DNA of 64,000 nucleotides from Vreelandella hamiltonii (GTDB lineage: Bacteria; Pseudomonadota; Gammaproteobacteria; Pseudomonadales; Halomonadaceae). The translations under genes were made by a program, and so were the position numbers. The DNA is taken from NCBI RefSeq assembly GCF_014651775.1, contig NZ_BMXN01000007.1:26381-90380 (forward strand), in the 5' to 3' direction. Below, piece after piece: positions 42,779-55,194 of this stretch. Under the pieces are notes generated by a model. That model ran no database searches and had not been told where the DNA came from. It was given only the letters and a program-made list of their open reading frames with translations. Numbering within the stretch: position 1 is the first letter of the stretch; every line of letters begins with the position of its first letter.

Positions 42779-42812
42779 ATACTCAGATGTGAGGCGAATG
42801 CCCGGGTGGCGC

Positions 42813-43289
42813 TCACACCGAGCGCGCCTGGGCCCAGGCGTTGGCATCGGGAATGGCCATGTCGTAGTGCTCCCCCAGGTAAGGGGAGGAGAGCAGGAAA
42901 TCGGCGCTGGCGGCGTTGCAGGCCACCGGTACGTTCCACAGGGCGGCCAGGCGCAGCAGGGCCTTGACGTCCGGGTCGTGGGGTTGGGGGGCGAAGGGGT
43001 CCCAGAAGAAGATCAGAATATCGAGCTGCTGCTCGGCAATCCGAGCGCCAATTTGCTGGTCGCCGCCCAATGGCCCGCTCATCAGCCCTTCCACCTGCAG
43101 GCCCAGCGAGGTGGTCAGCCGACCCGAGGTCGTGCCGGTGCCCACCAAGGTGTGCTGGCTGAGCGTATCCTTCCAGCGCTCCGCCCACGCCAGCATCTCC
43201 GTTTTCTTGCCGTCGTGGGCAATCAGCGCGATGCGCTTGCGCGCGGGCAGCGTACGTACGGCTTGGCGGGGTGGGCGGGCATCGGTCAT
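42813..43289 (-). CDS. mgsA: Methylglyoxal synthase
   Basis: MgsA converts dihydroxyacetone phosphate to methylglyoxal plus phosphate, a bypass used when phosphate is short or sugar phosphates build up. The 158-residue protein aligns end to end with E. coli MgsA. RTLPARKRIALIAHD is at the start, catalytic aspartate D77 lies in SGPLGGDQQIG, and histidine H104 in QPHDPDVKALLRLA; a phosphate-binding TGTTSG loop is also present. ATG at 43289 gives the normal N terminus. It lies 22 bases after pyk in the same direction, so the two genes are probably co-transcribed. Confidence 0.95.
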   Translation of the reverse strand: MTDARPPRQAVRTLPARKRIALIAHDGKKTEMLAWAERWKDTLSQHTLVGTGTTSGRLTTSLGLQVEGLMSGPLGGDQQIGARIAEQQLDILIFFWDPFAPQPHDPDVKALLRLAALWNVPVACNAASADFLLSSPYLGEHYDMAIPDANAWAQARSV

Positions 43290-43311
43290 GTCAGGCTCTC
43301 CAGAGCTAGGA

Positions 43312-44778
43312 TTAGTCGGCGTCAACGGCCAGCACTTTCATTGTGTTAGTGCCGCCATGGGCGTTCATGTGGTCGCCTCGGGTAAGAATGACATGCTCGC
43401 CCGGGCGTGCCAATCCGTGGGTCTTGAGCAGTTTGATGGCTTCTGCATTGACCTGGTCTGCCGCCATCTGGCTGGTATCGAACGGCAGCGAGACCACGCC
43501 GCGATAGAGCGCCATGCGGCGCTGGGCAATCGGGCTATGGGCCAGGCCGACGATCGGCAAGCCGGAGCGGATGCGTGACGCAATCAGCGGGGTGTAGCCG
43601 GTGGAGGTCATGCAGGCGATGGCGCGCACGCCCGTCAGGTGGTTGGCGGCGTACATGGCCGACAGGGCGATGGTTTCATCGATGCGCTCGAAGCCCTCGT
43701 GAATCCGGTGCCCGGACGCCTGGGCCACCCGCTCCCGCTCGGCCCCCAGGCAGACGCGGTTCATGGCTTCAATGGTTTCGACCGGGTAGTCGCCTGCGGC
43801 GGTCTCCGCCGACAGCATCACCGCATCGGTGGCATCCAGCACGGCATTGGCCACGTCGAATACTTCGGCGCGGGTGGGCAGCGGCGACTCGATCATCGAC
43901 TCCATCATCTGGGTGGCGGTGATCACGGCGCGATTCAGCGTGCGGGCGTGCTTGATGATGCGTTTTTGGGTGCCAATCAGCGCTTCGTCGCCAATTTCCA
44001 CGCCCAGGTCCCCCCGGGCAACCATGACCGCCTCGGAGGCCACGATGATGGCGTCCAGGGTTGCGTCGTCCGCCACGGCTTCGGCCCGCTCCAGCTTGGC
44101 CACCAGGCCGATCTCCTTGCCTGCTTCCCCCAGCAGGGCGCGGGCTTCCTGCATGTCGGCCGCGCTGCGGGGAAACGACACGGCCAGGTAATCGACGCCA
44201 ATCTCGATGGCGGTCTGCAGGTCCTGCTTGTCCTTGTCGGTCAGCGCCGGGGCGGAAAGACCGCCACCCTGCTTGTTGATGCCCTTGTTGTTGGAAAGCT
44301 TGCCACCCACGTGTACCCGGGTGTGCACTTCCTGCCCGCTAATCGAGGTGACGTCCAGCACCACGCGGCCGTCGTCGAGCAGCAGCCTGTCGCCCGGGCG
44401 CACGTCCTCGATCAGCGCCTTGTAGTCGCAGCCAACTCGCTCGGTGGTGCCTTGCTGGGCATCCAGCGTCATGTCGAGCACGAAGGGCTGGCCGACCTCC
44501 AGCTGCACGGACCCTTCGATAAAGCGCGAGATGCGAATCTTGGGCCCTTGCAGGTCGCCCAGCGCTGCCACGCTGCGGCCCAGGCGTTGGGCAATCTCGC
44601 GCACGTCGTTGAGCCGACGACGATGGTCATCTGCCGAGCCGTGGGAGAAGTTGAGGCGCACTACGTCCACGCCCGCCTTGAGCATGGCCTCCAGCACGCC
44701 GGGGCGGTCACTGGCCGGGCCTAGCGTGGCCACGATTTTAGTACGACGAAGCGGCGAAGAGGGCGCTGGGGTGGTCAT
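43312..44778 (-). CDS. pyk: Pyruvate kinase
   Basis: Pyruvate kinase makes pyruvate and ATP from PEP and ADP. The 488-residue protein has the family blocks [28 protein letters not shown] and GDLQGPKIR. The catalytic/metal segment includes [12 protein letters not shown] (about 240-251), then [21 protein letters not shown] with the key glutamate and threonine, and the C-terminal [26 protein letters not shown] precedes the ATG. It is divergent from gap, and two HexR-like sites lie between them. mgsA follows 22 bases downstream. Confidence 0.96.
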   Translation of the reverse strand: MTTPAPSSPLRRTKIVATLGPASDRPGVLEAMLKAGVDVVRLNFSHGSADDHRRRLNDVREIAQRLGRSVAALGDLQGPKIRISRFIEGSVQLEVGQPFVLDMTLDAQQGTTERVGCDYKALIEDVRPGDRLLLDDGRVVLDVTSISGQEVHTRVHVGGKLSNNKGINKQGGGLSAPALTDKDKQDLQTAIEIGVDYLAVSFPRSAADMQEARALLGEAGKEIGLVAKLERAEAVADDATLDAIIVASEAVMVARGDLGVEIGDEALIGTQKRIIKHARTLNRAVITATQMMESMIESPLPTRAEVFDVANAVLDATDAVMLSAETAAGDYPVETIEAMNRVCLGAERERVAQASGHRIHEGFERIDETIALSAMYAANHLTGVRAIACMTSTGYTPLIASRIRSGLPIVGLAHSPIAQRRMALYRGVVSLPFDTSQMAADQVNAEAIKLLKTHGLARPGEHVILTRGDHMNAHGGTNTMKVLAVDAD

Positions 44779-44890
44779 GGGGCAGACTCCTGAATAGGTA
44801 GGGGCAACGCTCGAAACAGGCAGCTGCGGTGCGTTGCCGCGCAGGCCGATGAATCGGTCATTAAGTATTGGACTACGATAGCCTTTATAT

Positions 44891-44905
44891 AGTAATTTTA
44901 CTACA
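44891..44905. promoter_or_regulatory. HexR-like operator 1 between pyk and gap
   Basis: AGTAATTTTACTACA; on the other strand TGTAGTAAAATTACT, a close match to the HexR pattern TGTARTWWWATTACA. It is nearer to pyk (start codon 44778) than to gap. Confidence 0.65.
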
Positions 44906-44982
44906 TATTGGATAGTTATTAGCCTTTTGGGGCGGTTATGGCAGGTTTTAATCGGCCTTCAGGTGATTAAAGACGTATTTTT

Positions 44983-44997
44983 AGTAATTTTTTTACT
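44983..44997. promoter_or_regulatory. HexR-like operator 2 near gap
   Basis: AGTAATTTTTTTACT has perfect 5-base arms AGTAA/TTACT around an A/T centre. It lies 41 bases before the gap ATG. It is a weaker match than operator 1, but its position would cover the gap promoter. Confidence 0.5.
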
Positions 44998-45038
44998 GAA
45001 TACGCCATCGACGACCACTGCTTGATAGAGGTGCTACC

Positions 45039-46040
45039 ATGACAATAAGAGTTGCCATTAACGGTTTTGGACGGATCGGCCGCAACGTGCTGCGCGCACT
45101 GTATGAAAACGGCTACCGTGACCGCGTTCAGGTGGTTGCCATCAACGACTTGGGTGACCCTTCATTGAATTCCCACCTGCTGCGCCACGACACGGTGCAC
45201 GGCCACTTTCCCTTCACGGTAGAGCACGACGCCGAGAGCATCACCGTGGACGGTGACCGAATCGCCATTTCCTCCGAGCGCGACCCGGCCAATCTGCCCT
45301 GGTCAGCCCTGAACGTGGACCTGGTGATGGAGTGTACTGGCCTGTTCACCAAGCGTGACGCGGCGGCCAAACACCTTGCCGCCGGTGCCCAGCGGGTGCT
45401 GATCTCGGCGCCCAGCCCGGATGCCGATGCCACCGTGGTCTACGGCGTCAACGACGACGTGCTCACTGCCGAGCACAAGGTCGTTTCCAACGCTTCGTGC
45501 ACCACCAACTGCCTGGCCCCCGTGGCGAAAGCGTTGAACGATGCCGTGGGCATCGAGAACGGTCTGATGACCACCGTGCACGCGTACACCAACGACCAGA
45601 ACCTGTCGGACGTCTATCACTCGGACCCGTACCGGGCACGCAGTGCCACGCACTCGATGATTCCCACCAAGACCGGTGCGGCTCAGGCGGTTGGTCTGGT
45701 GCTGCCGGAGCTGGCGGGCAAATTCGATGGCCTGGCCGTGCGAGTGCCCGTGATCAACGTGTCACTGGTCGACCTGACATTCACCGCCGGGCGTGACACG
45801 ACCAAGGAAGAGATCAACGCCATCGTCGAGAAAGCCGCTGCAGGCTCTGCAGTGCTGGATGTCAATGCTCAGCCGCTGGTGTCGATTGACTTCAACCACA
45901 ACGCCCACTCGTCGATTTTCGATGCCAATCACACCCGTGTGAACGGTCGGCTGGTGAAGATCATGGCCTGGTACGACAACGAGTGGGGCTTCTCCAACCG
46001 TATGCTGGATACCGCCATCGCCATGCAGAAAACCGCCTGA
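45039..46040 (+). CDS. gap: Glyceraldehyde-3-phosphate dehydrogenase
   Basis: This NAD-linked enzyme oxidises glyceraldehyde-3-phosphate to 1,3-bisphosphoglycerate. The 333-residue protein has the nucleotide-binding start [17 protein letters not shown], the active cysteine C154 in [30 protein letters not shown], and the C-terminal [16 protein letters not shown]36/D37 after strand 2 (VAINDLG) resembles type I, NAD-dependent enzymes. AGAGGTG lies 6 bases before the ATG. It is divergent from pyk with HexR-like sites between, as in the known HexR regulons of other gammaproteobacteria. Confidence 0.97.
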   Translation: MTIRVAINGFGRIGRNVLRALYENGYRDRVQVVAINDLGDPSLNSHLLRHDTVHGHFPFTVEHDAESITVDGDRIAISSERDPANLPWSALNVDLVMECTGLFTKRDAAAKHLAAGAQRVLISAPSPDADATVVYGVNDDVLTAEHKVVSNASCTTNCLAPVAKALNDAVGIENGLMTTVHAYTNDQNLSDVYHSDPYRARSATHSMIPTKTGAAQAVGLVLPELAGKFDGLAVRVPVINVSLVDLTFTAGRDTTKEEINAIVEKAAAGSAVLDVNAQPLVSIDFNHNAHSSIFDANHTRVNGRLVKIMAWYDNEWGFSNRMLDTAIAMQKTA

Positions 46041-46047
46041 TCAGGCG
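46034..46047. terminator. Short bidirectional hairpin between gap and the lacI-type gene
   Basis: The perfect palindrome CGCCTGATCAGGCG spans the gap stop codon and is flanked by AAAC/GTTT. It could form a 5-bp stem with a GATC loop and end both convergent transcripts, but the stem is short. Confidence 0.4.
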
Positions 46048-46049
46048 TT

Positions 46050-47099
46050 TCAAGGGCAGGTGTCGCCCAGCAGCAGCTCGGTCTTGAGCAGCTGCTGGGC
46101 CTTGGGGATGCGACCCAGAATCATCTTGGCCGCCGTACGCCCTTTGCCAGCACTGTCCTGGCGCACCGTGGTCAGTCGCGGTGCCCGGTACTGCCCTTCG
46201 GCAATCCCGTCGAACCCGGTAATGCGCAGCGTGTCGGGCACGCCGATACCGCGTTGCTCGGCCATTGTCAGCGCTGTCAGCGCGATGCGATCAGACATGC
46301 ACAGCAGCAGGTCGGGGCGTTGGCTGGCGGGCTGATCGAGTATCTCGGTGAGTACCGGGGCGCACACATCGAAGACATTTTCCTCGATATTCCATAACGG
46401 AATCTTTTCGGTATCGAAGCCATGTTCGGCAAGCGCTGCGTGAAAGCCTGCCAGCCGCGCGCGGCTGATGGTGCTGCTGTCGGGCAGCAGCGTATGCGCA
46501 GCGGTCACCCGTCCATTGCAGTGCTCTTTGGTCAGCCGCAAATTGATGATGGCAGGGCGTTCGGGCCGTTGCTGCAGGGCGTGCATGGCCATGGCGTAGC
46601 TGGCGTCACGGTCGTCGATATGCACCGTCGGGCAGCCGTCGATGTCGAAATCCACTGAAACCAGCGGCCGCTGGGTGGGCAACTCATCGATCATCTTGCC
46701 ATTGGGCATCAGCCCGTAGACGATGAAGCCATCGGCAATGTTGGCGGAATTGGGTAGCTGTGACGCGTGTCCGCGCCCCGGCAGCAGCAGCAGGGTATGC
46801 CCGTGGGCATCGAGCACCTCTGCCACGCCGGAGAGAAACTCGCTGGCCACGGCATCGTTGAGGCTGTAGGTCAGGCTCTCGGCCAGGATGACCGCCACGA
46901 TGCTGGAGCGGCCGGTGCGCAGGCTGCGTGCCTTGGCATCGGGGCCGTTGTAACCCAGCCGCTTGGCTTCGCGCAGGATGCGTTCGCGCAGCAAGGGGGA
47001 GAGCTGGTCCGGGCGATTGAAGGCATTGGAAATCGTCGCGGTGGAAACGCCAAGTTCCAGCGCCAGGTCTTTTAGGGTCATTCGACGGGAAACGGTCAC
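46050..47099 (-). CDS. LacI-family repressor of the alpha-glucoside locus
   Basis: The 349-residue protein has the LacI helix-turn-helix (MTLKDLALELGVSTATISNA, then FNRPDQLSP), the hinge (YNGPDAKARSLRTGRSSIVAV) and a sugar-binding domain. It most resembles the AglR/MalR-type regulators of alpha-glucoside genes. The start is GTG at 47099, with AGGAAG upstream; an ATG six codons later is possible. It sits at the edge of the ABC-transporter/glucosidase cluster. Two palindromes of the LacI type lie in the divergent promoter region 53200-53551 and are its probable targets. Inducer identity is unknown. Confidence 0.88.
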   Translation of the reverse strand: MTVSRRMTLKDLALELGVSTATISNAFNRPDQLSPLLRERILREAKRLGYNGPDAKARSLRTGRSSIVAVILAESLTYSLNDAVASEFLSGVAEVLDAHGHTLLLLPGRGHASQLPNSANIADGFIVYGLMPNGKMIDELPTQRPLVSVDFDIDGCPTVHIDDRDASYAMAMHALQQRPERPAIINLRLTKEHCNGRVTAAHTLLPDSSTISRARLAGFHAALAEHGFDTEKIPLWNIEENVFDVCAPVLTEILDQPASQRPDLLLCMSDRIALTALTMAEQRGIGVPDTLRITGFDGIAEGQYRAPRLTTVRQDSAGKGRTAAKMILGRIPKAQQLLKTELLLGDTCP

Positions 47100-47233
47100 G
47101 GTGCTTCCTGAGCAGGTTAAGTAGGACGCAGGCTAATTATTCGAGTGTTGCACAGGATAGCGGCCCTGAGGGGGCCAAGACTACCCTTCATTGAAGGGCG
47201 CTTGGGTCAGGGCCGAAGAGGGCGATCTGGGGT

Positions 47234-48340
<1,107 letters not shown>

Positions 48341-48406
48341 GGTAACTCCTTGCCGACCTCGACCCGCGATCGGGTCGGCTATCATTATTGAAGGTAACGG
48401 TGGCGG

Positions 48407-50023
48407 TCAGGCAACCTGCATGAAGGCAGCCTGGTACGCCGGTAGCGTCAGCGCGCTGCCGTCCCGGGTGGCGGTGAAGTTGGCCACGGCCAGGTCATTG
48501 GTCACTTCGACGGGCAGTGAAGCTCGCTGGGTCTGGCCGGTCAGGTTGAAGACACACAGCAGCGTTTCATCGCCTTTTTGCCGGGTAAAGCCCAGCAGGT
48601 CGTCGCCGACGTCCACGAGGTTCAGGTCACCATCGAACAGCGCGGGGTGCTGGCGCCGGAAGGCCAGCAGGGCGCGTACGCTATTGAGCGTGGCGTTGGG
48701 GTCATCCTGCTGGCGGCTTACCGATAAGGCCAGATGGCGGGGCTCCATGGGCAGCCACGGCTCGACTGCCGAGAAGCCGCCCTGTTCGCCATCGTTCCAG
48801 GGCATCGGCGTGCGGCAGCCGTCGCGGCCCTTGAACTCGGGCCACAGCACTTTGCCATAGGGGTCTTGAATGCGCTCGAAGGGCACGTCGGCTTCCGGCA
48901 GGCCCAGCTCTTCACCCTGGTAAAGGCACACGCTGCCGCGTAGCGAAAACAGCATGGCCAGCATGACTTTGGGGTAGGCATGCGGGTCTTCTTCGGAGCC
49001 CCAGCGGGTGGCGCTGCGCACTACGTCGTGGTTGGAAGTGGCCCAGCAGGGCCAGGCGTCTCCCGCCAAACGCTGGAAGCGCTCGATGACTTCGCGCAGG
49101 TAGCGCGCCGAATGGGGCATGTTGAGCAGGTCGAAGGTGTAAGCCATGTGCAGCTTGTCACCCCCGGCGGTGTACTCGGCCATGCGTTCCAGCGGATTGT
49201 CGTCGCCGATTTCGCCCACCGTCGTGGTGCCGGGGTACTCATCCATCAGCGCGCGCAGGTCCTGCAGGAAGCCCAGGTTCTCCGGGCGGCTGAGGTCGTA
49301 GACGTGGCGCTGCCAGGTGTAGGGGTTGGCTTCCGGGGCGCCCAGGGTTTTGGCTTCGCCTTTGGGCACCGGCGGGTTGTCCCGCAGCTCGGCATCGTGG
49401 AAGTAGAAGTTGACCGTGTCCAGACGGAACCCATCGACGCCCAGATCGAGCCAGAAGCGCATGTTGTCCAGCTGCGCCTGACGCGCTTCCGGATTGTGGA
49501 AGTTGACGTCCGGCTGGCTGGTCAGGAAGTTGTGCAGGTAGTACTGCTGGCGGCGGGAGTCGAAGGTCCAGGCCGGGCCGCCAAAAATCGACAGCCAGTT
49601 GTTGGGTGGCGTGCCATCGGGCTTGGGGTCCGCCCAGACGAACCAGTCCGCCTTGGGATTGGTGCGATCCTGGCGGCTCTCCTTGAACCAGGGGTGCTGG
49701 TCCGAGGTGTGGCTGATCACCTGATCTATCATCACCTTCAAGCCCAGCGAGTGGGCCTTGGCCAGCAGCGCCTTGAAGTCGTCCAGGGTGCCGAACATCG
49801 AGTCCACGTCGCGGTAGTCGCTGACATCGTAGCCAAAGTCGAGCATCGGCGAGGTAAAGAAGGGCGAGAGCCAGATGCCGTCCACGTTGAGCGATGCCAC
49901 GTAGTCCAGCTTCTCGGTGATGCCGTTCAGGTCACCCACGCCGTCGCCACGGCTGTCCAGAAAGCTGCGCGGGTAGATTTGATAAATAACGCCGCCGCGC
50001 CACCACATCGTATTGTCTTGCAT
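48407..50023 (-). CDS. Cytoplasmic GH13 alpha-glucosidase, copy 1 (HaG-like)
   Basis: This 538-residue enzyme hydrolyses terminal alpha-glucose units of disaccharides such as maltose and sucrose. It matches the characterised Halomonas sp. H11 alpha-glucosidase in length and, as far as I recall, nearly throughout. Visible catalytic residues are nucleophile D202 in GVDGFRLDTVNF and acid/base E271 in TVGEIGDDNP, with the third acidic residue in WATSNHDVVRSATRWG. It has no signal peptide, so it acts after uptake. It lies between the ATPase and permease genes in the minus-strand unit. HaG is known for transglucosylation and monovalent-cation activation; whether this copy shares that is inferred. 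Confidence 0.95.
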   Translation of the reverse strand: MQDNTMWWRGGVIYQIYPRSFLDSRGDGVGDLNGITEKLDYVASLNVDGIWLSPFFTSPMLDFGYDVSDYRDVDSMFGTLDDFKALLAKAHSLGLKVMIDQVISHTSDQHPWFKESRQDRTNPKADWFVWADPKPDGTPPNNWLSIFGGPAWTFDSRRQQYYLHNFLTSQPDVNFHNPEARQAQLDNMRFWLDLGVDGFRLDTVNFYFHDAELRDNPPVPKGEAKTLGAPEANPYTWQRHVYDLSRPENLGFLQDLRALMDEYPGTTTVGEIGDDNPLERMAEYTAGGDKLHMAYTFDLLNMPHSARYLREVIERFQRLAGDAWPCWATSNHDVVRSATRWGSEEDPHAYPKVMLAMLFSLRGSVCLYQGEELGLPEADVPFERIQDPYGKVLWPEFKGRDGCRTPMPWNDGEQGGFSAVEPWLPMEPRHLALSVSRQQDDPNATLNSVRALLAFRRQHPALFDGDLNLVDVGDDLLGFTRQKGDETLLCVFNLTGQTQRASLPVEVTNDLAVANFTATRDGSALTLPAYQAAFMQVA

Positions 50024-50087
50024 ACCATCGTTCCTTAAAAACGGTTGCTGAGAGTCATCAGCGAATTCATTGAGAGCGTCTATCGGG

Positions 50088-50930
50088 TCAGCCTTTCACC
50101 GCGCCAGCCGTCAGGCCAGACACAATGCGGCGCTGGAAGATGATCACCAAAATCACTAGCGGCACGGTCACCACGACGGACGCGGCCATGATCGGCCCCC
50201 AGGGCAATTCATAAGCACTGCCGCCCGAGAGCAGGGCGATGGCCACCGGCACCGTGCGCTGGGCATCGGTGAGCGTGAAGGTCAGCGCGAACAGGAACTC
50301 GTTCCAGGCGGCAATGAAGGCCAGCAGTCCGGTGGTGGCCATGGCGGGCCACATCAACGGTAAAAACACTTTGGTGATGGTGATCCAGGGGGTGGCACCA
50401 TCCATGATCGCGGCCTCTTCCAGCTCCATGGGCAGCTGCTTCATGAACGTGGTCAGTACCCAGACGGTGAACGGCAGGGTGAAGATGGTGTAGCTGAGAA
50501 TCAGGCCCGCCGGGTTGTTGTAAAGGTTCAGCGCGCGAATGACCTCGAATAGCCCCGACAACACCGCCACCTGGGGGAACATGGATACCCCGAGGATCAC
50601 CAGCAGCACCGTGGAGCGACCGCGAAAACGTACCCGCCCAAGCGCATAGGACGCGGTGATGCCCAGCAGCAGCGCAATGAACACCACGCTGAACGCGACG
50701 ATGATCGAGTTGAAGATGGCGCGCAGGAAGCTGGTCTGGCTGAAGATTTGAACGTAGTTGTTCAGGTTCCAGTTGGAGGGCCACAGTTCCACGCGAAACA
50801 GGTCGCTGGAGGGTTTGAGCGAGGTGATCACCGCGTAGTAGAACGGGAAGACCGCGTACACCATGATGAGCGCAATCAGCGCCCAGAAGCCGACGCGTTT
50901 GGCTATTTTGGCTAGCTGACGAGTGGTCAT
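50088..50930 (-). CDS. aglG: Sugar ABC transporter permease (MalG/AglG-like)
   Basis: This 280-residue inner-membrane protein has six helices of the binding-protein-dependent permease type. The EAA loop that contacts the ATPase is LEEAAIMDGATPWITITKVFLP. It starts with a charged N terminus (MTTRQLAKIAKRVGFW) and the first helix at about 15-35. The stop/start overlap with the upstream permease (sharing base 50930) shows coupling. It is a MalG-type subunit; the agl symbol follows the gene order with an alpha-glucosidase and is not proof of substrate. Confidence 0.9.
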   Translation of the reverse strand: MTTRQLAKIAKRVGFWALIALIMVYAVFPFYYAVITSLKPSSDLFRVELWPSNWNLNNYVQIFSQTSFLRAIFNSIIVAFSVVFIALLLGITASYALGRVRFRGRSTVLLVILGVSMFPQVAVLSGLFEVIRALNLYNNPAGLILSYTIFTLPFTVWVLTTFMKQLPMELEEAAIMDGATPWITITKVFLPLMWPAMATTGLLAFIAAWNEFLFALTFTLTDAQRTVPVAIALLSGGSAYELPWGPIMAASVVVTVPLVILVIIFQRRIVSGLTAGAVKG

Positions 50931-51913
50931 CAGTCACCTCCCAGTTGGATCTTGTTGCGGCCCAGATAGAGGTAGGCAATGGTGGCCAGCGCAATGATCA
51001 GGAACAGCAGCGTGGAGGCCGCGCTGCCGTAACCGACATCCTGAAACTCGACCAGCTGCTGGCGGGCGTAGACCGACATCGACATCGTGCTGGTGGAGTT
51101 GGAGGTCAGTACGTAAATCACGTCGAATACGCGCAGCGCATCCAGCAGGCGGAAGATCACCGCCACCATCAGCGCGGGTGTGATCAGTGGCAGCGTGACC
51201 TTGAAGAACACACGAACCGGATGAATGCCGTCGACTTCGGCGGCTTCGTAGCAATCCTTGGGCAGCATCTGCAGCGCGGCCAGTACCAGCAGCGCGACAA
51301 AGGGAATGGTTTTCCACACGTCCACCATGATGACCGCCCACATGGAGTAGGTGGCGCTGGCGGTCCAGGCAATCGGGTTGTCGATGATGCCGACGGCCAT
51401 CAGCATATGATTGATGATGCCGAACTGGTCGTTGAGCATCCATGCCCACATCTGGGCAGAGACGATGGTCGGGATGGCCCAGGGGATCAGTACCGCGGCC
51501 CGAACGATCACCCGGCCCTTGAATTCGGCATTCAGAATCAGCGCCACGATGACACCGAAGATGACTTCCAGTGAGACGGACACCACCGAGAAGTAGACCG
51601 TGTTCCAGACCGAGCGCCACCAGATGGGGTCGGCCAGTACGCCAAACCAGCGACCATCGTCATACACCAGATAGTTTTCGAAACCGATCAGGTTGGCCGC
51701 GCCCAGGTCCGATAGCGATGCGTCGGTAAAGCTCAGAAAGAACGTCCGCAGCAGCGGCCAGCCAGCCACCAGAGTCAGGGCGATCAGCATGGGGGCCAGA
51801 AACAGCCAGGCCGCCTTGACCCGTTGGCGGCGCACCTTGGTGCCGCGCTGGCGCCTTGGGGGCGCTATGGAACGCGCCCCGGAGGGCGCGTCGTGGTGAG
51901 AAGTGCTCGGCAT
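50930..51913 (-). CDS. aglF: Sugar ABC transporter permease (MalF/AglF-like)
   Basis: The 327-residue inner-membrane permease has a basic, cytoplasmic N-terminal tail of about 35 residues before the first helix (AAWLFLAPMLIALTLVAGW). The EAA loop is CYEAAEVDGIHPVRVFFKVTLP. It pairs with the MalG-like subunit downstream. It lies 14 bases after the binding-protein gene. Compared with E. coli MalF it lacks the large periplasmic P2 insert, as is normal for the shorter trehalose/alpha-glucoside permeases. Confidence 0.9.
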   Translation of the reverse strand: MPSTSHHDAPSGARSIAPPRRQRGTKVRRQRVKAAWLFLAPMLIALTLVAGWPLLRTFFLSFTDASLSDLGAANLIGFENYLVYDDGRWFGVLADPIWWRSVWNTVYFSVVSVSLEVIFGVIVALILNAEFKGRVIVRAAVLIPWAIPTIVSAQMWAWMLNDQFGIINHMLMAVGIIDNPIAWTASATYSMWAVIMVDVWKTIPFVALLVLAALQMLPKDCYEAAEVDGIHPVRVFFKVTLPLITPALMVAVIFRLLDALRVFDVIYVLTSNSTSTMSMSVYARQQLVEFQDVGYGSAASTLLFLIIALATIAYLYLGRNKIQLGGD

Positions 51914-51927
51914 GGGAGTCTCCGCAA

Positions 51928-53199
51928 TTACCAGTTACGACGCTTCAGGCGCAGCAGTTCGCCTTCCAGGTCGGCAACTCCCTGGGCGCCATCCTTGTTG
52001 CCGGAAAGTACGTCATGGGTGGTGCTGAAAAAGGCGTTGCTGACCCGGCCATAGGCATCGCCGGTAGGTGCAGACGGACGCGCGACGGCATTGGTGAACG
52101 TGTCGTAGAGCGTGCCGAAGAAGGGCACCGCTTCCAGTACTTCCTGGTCCTGGTAGAGCGCATCGATGGTGGGGTTGTAGGACGCCTGAATGGCGCGACG
52201 TTTCTGCTCTTCCTCGCCCGTCAGGTAAGCCACCAGGTCGGCCGCCAGTTCGGGGTTGTCGCTATAGCGAGAAACCGCCAGGTTCCAGCCGCCCAGGCCC
52301 GCAGCGCTTTGCCCGTCATCACCACCGGCCGGCAGCTGGACCACGCCCACCTTGCCGCGTACGTCGCTGTCATCGCTTTGGGCCAGCGCCCAGGCGTAAG
52401 GCCAGTTGCGCATGAACACCGCGTTGCCGCCCTGGAAGACCCCGCGGGCTTCCTCTTCGGTGTAGTTCAACACGCCTTCCGGGGCGATATCGCCTACCCA
52501 GGAAGCCGCCAGGTCAAGGGCCTGTGCGGCGCGCTCGTTGTTGATGGTCACTTCGCCGTCGTTATCGACCACGGTACCGCCGCCAAAGCTGGCGACCCAT
52601 TCCAAGGCGTTGACGGTCAGCCCTTCATAGGCGCGCCCTTGGAATACGAAGCCCTGCATGCGGCTGTTGCCTTCGTCACGTTCGGCCGCTTGAATCTCGC
52701 GGGCCGTCTCGGTGAGTGCCTGCCAGGTGGTCGGAACGTCATGACCGTGCTTTTCCAGCAGGTCTTCCCGGTAGTACAGCACGCCCGCATCGGTAAACCA
52801 GGGCATGGCGACCAGACGATCATCGATGGTGTTGTTGACCACGATCGTCTCGAAATGGCCCGCGGCTGCGTCGTCACCCAATACCTCGCGAAGATCGAGC
52901 AGGTGATTGGCCAACAGGCCGGGCCACACCACGTCGATCTGCATGACGTCGATATCGCTGGAGTTGGCCGAGAGAATCTGCTGGTAAAGCGACAAACGCT
53001 CGGTAGAGGAGTTGGGTGTGGAGACCACGTCGACCTGGTGGCCAGTTTTTTCTTCCCAGGCCCGAACGCCCTCCTGGCAGAGGGTCAGCTCTGCACCCAC
53101 GGCTCCACAGGAGATGGTCAGGTCGGCGGCCTGAGCGGCACCGCTGATGCTGGCAAGGCTGGCTAAGGTAATCGCAGACGAAAGAAGAGTCTTTTTCAT
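51928..53199 (-). CDS. aglE: Periplasmic alpha-glucoside-binding protein (AglE/ThuE-like)
   Basis: This substrate-binding protein feeds the ABC transporter. The 423-residue precursor has a classical signal peptide (MKKTLLSSAITLASLASISG, cleaved near AQA-AD at 24). The mature part is of the family-1 type, with VDVVSTPNSSTERLSLYQQIL and the DIDVMQIDVVWPGLLA strand typical of trehalose/maltose-binding ThuE/AglE proteins. It is the first gene of the minus-strand transport unit. Its promoter region, shared with the divergent porin, carries two palindromic LacI-type operators. The ligand (maltose, sucrose or trehalose) cannot be told by eye. Confidence 0.92.
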   Translation of the reverse strand: MKKTLLSSAITLASLASISGAAQAADLTISCGAVGAELTLCQEGVRAWEEKTGHQVDVVSTPNSSTERLSLYQQILSANSSDIDVMQIDVVWPGLLANHLLDLREVLGDDAAAGHFETIVVNNTIDDRLVAMPWFTDAGVLYYREDLLEKHGHDVPTTWQALTETAREIQAAERDEGNSRMQGFVFQGRAYEGLTVNALEWVASFGGGTVVDNDGEVTINNERAAQALDLAASWVGDIAPEGVLNYTEEEARGVFQGGNAVFMRNWPYAWALAQSDDSDVRGKVGVVQLPAGGDDGQSAAGLGGWNLAVSRYSDNPELAADLVAYLTGEEEQKRRAIQASYNPTIDALYQDQEVLEAVPFFGTLYDTFTNAVARPSAPTGDAYGRVSNAFFSTTHDVLSGNKDGAQGVADLEGELLRLKRRNW

Positions 53200-53258
53200 A
53201 ACGGCGTTCCTCGACGTTTATTGTTGTGGGAGTGAAGTGACAAAGCGCTGACGGCGCC

Positions 53259-53276
53259 AACTTAAACGATTAAGTT
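53259..53276. promoter_or_regulatory. LacI-type operator 1 (binding-protein side)
   Basis: AACTTAAACGATTAAGTT is an 18-base palindrome with a single imperfect pair, built on the same core (CTTAA-CG-TTAAG) as operator 2. It lies 60 bases before the binding-protein start codon. Its centre is 152 bases from operator 2, far enough to allow looping. Confidence 0.78.
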
Positions 53277-53411
53277 GAGTGCCAGTTAGCCGTCTGTCGG
53301 CATGAAGTTCAATAGCGACTTTTGTCTAACGTGGCGGATAGTGTTTTTGCCAAGTGAAATAGGCAGTTAGACATTGGTCGATAATTAGTAAAAGCTTGTT
53401 GGTTTACTAAC

Positions 53412-55087
<1,676 letters not shown>

Positions 55088-55139
55088 CCCATCGCACCAT
55101 GCCTGGCAGGTTTCCTTGCCTGTTTCACCAATGCCGATT

Positions 55140-55164
55140 GCCCGCGCTCCGTCGCGGGCTTTTT
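55140..55164 (+). terminator. Terminator after the porin gene
   Basis: The stem GCCCGCG (55140-55146) / CGCGGGC (55153-55159) is followed by five T. It lies 53 bases after the porin stop and separates it from the MalT-like gene, allowing partial read-through. Confidence 0.85.
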
Positions 55165-55194
55165 GCTCGTCAGATTCGACCCAGGGAGGCACCG

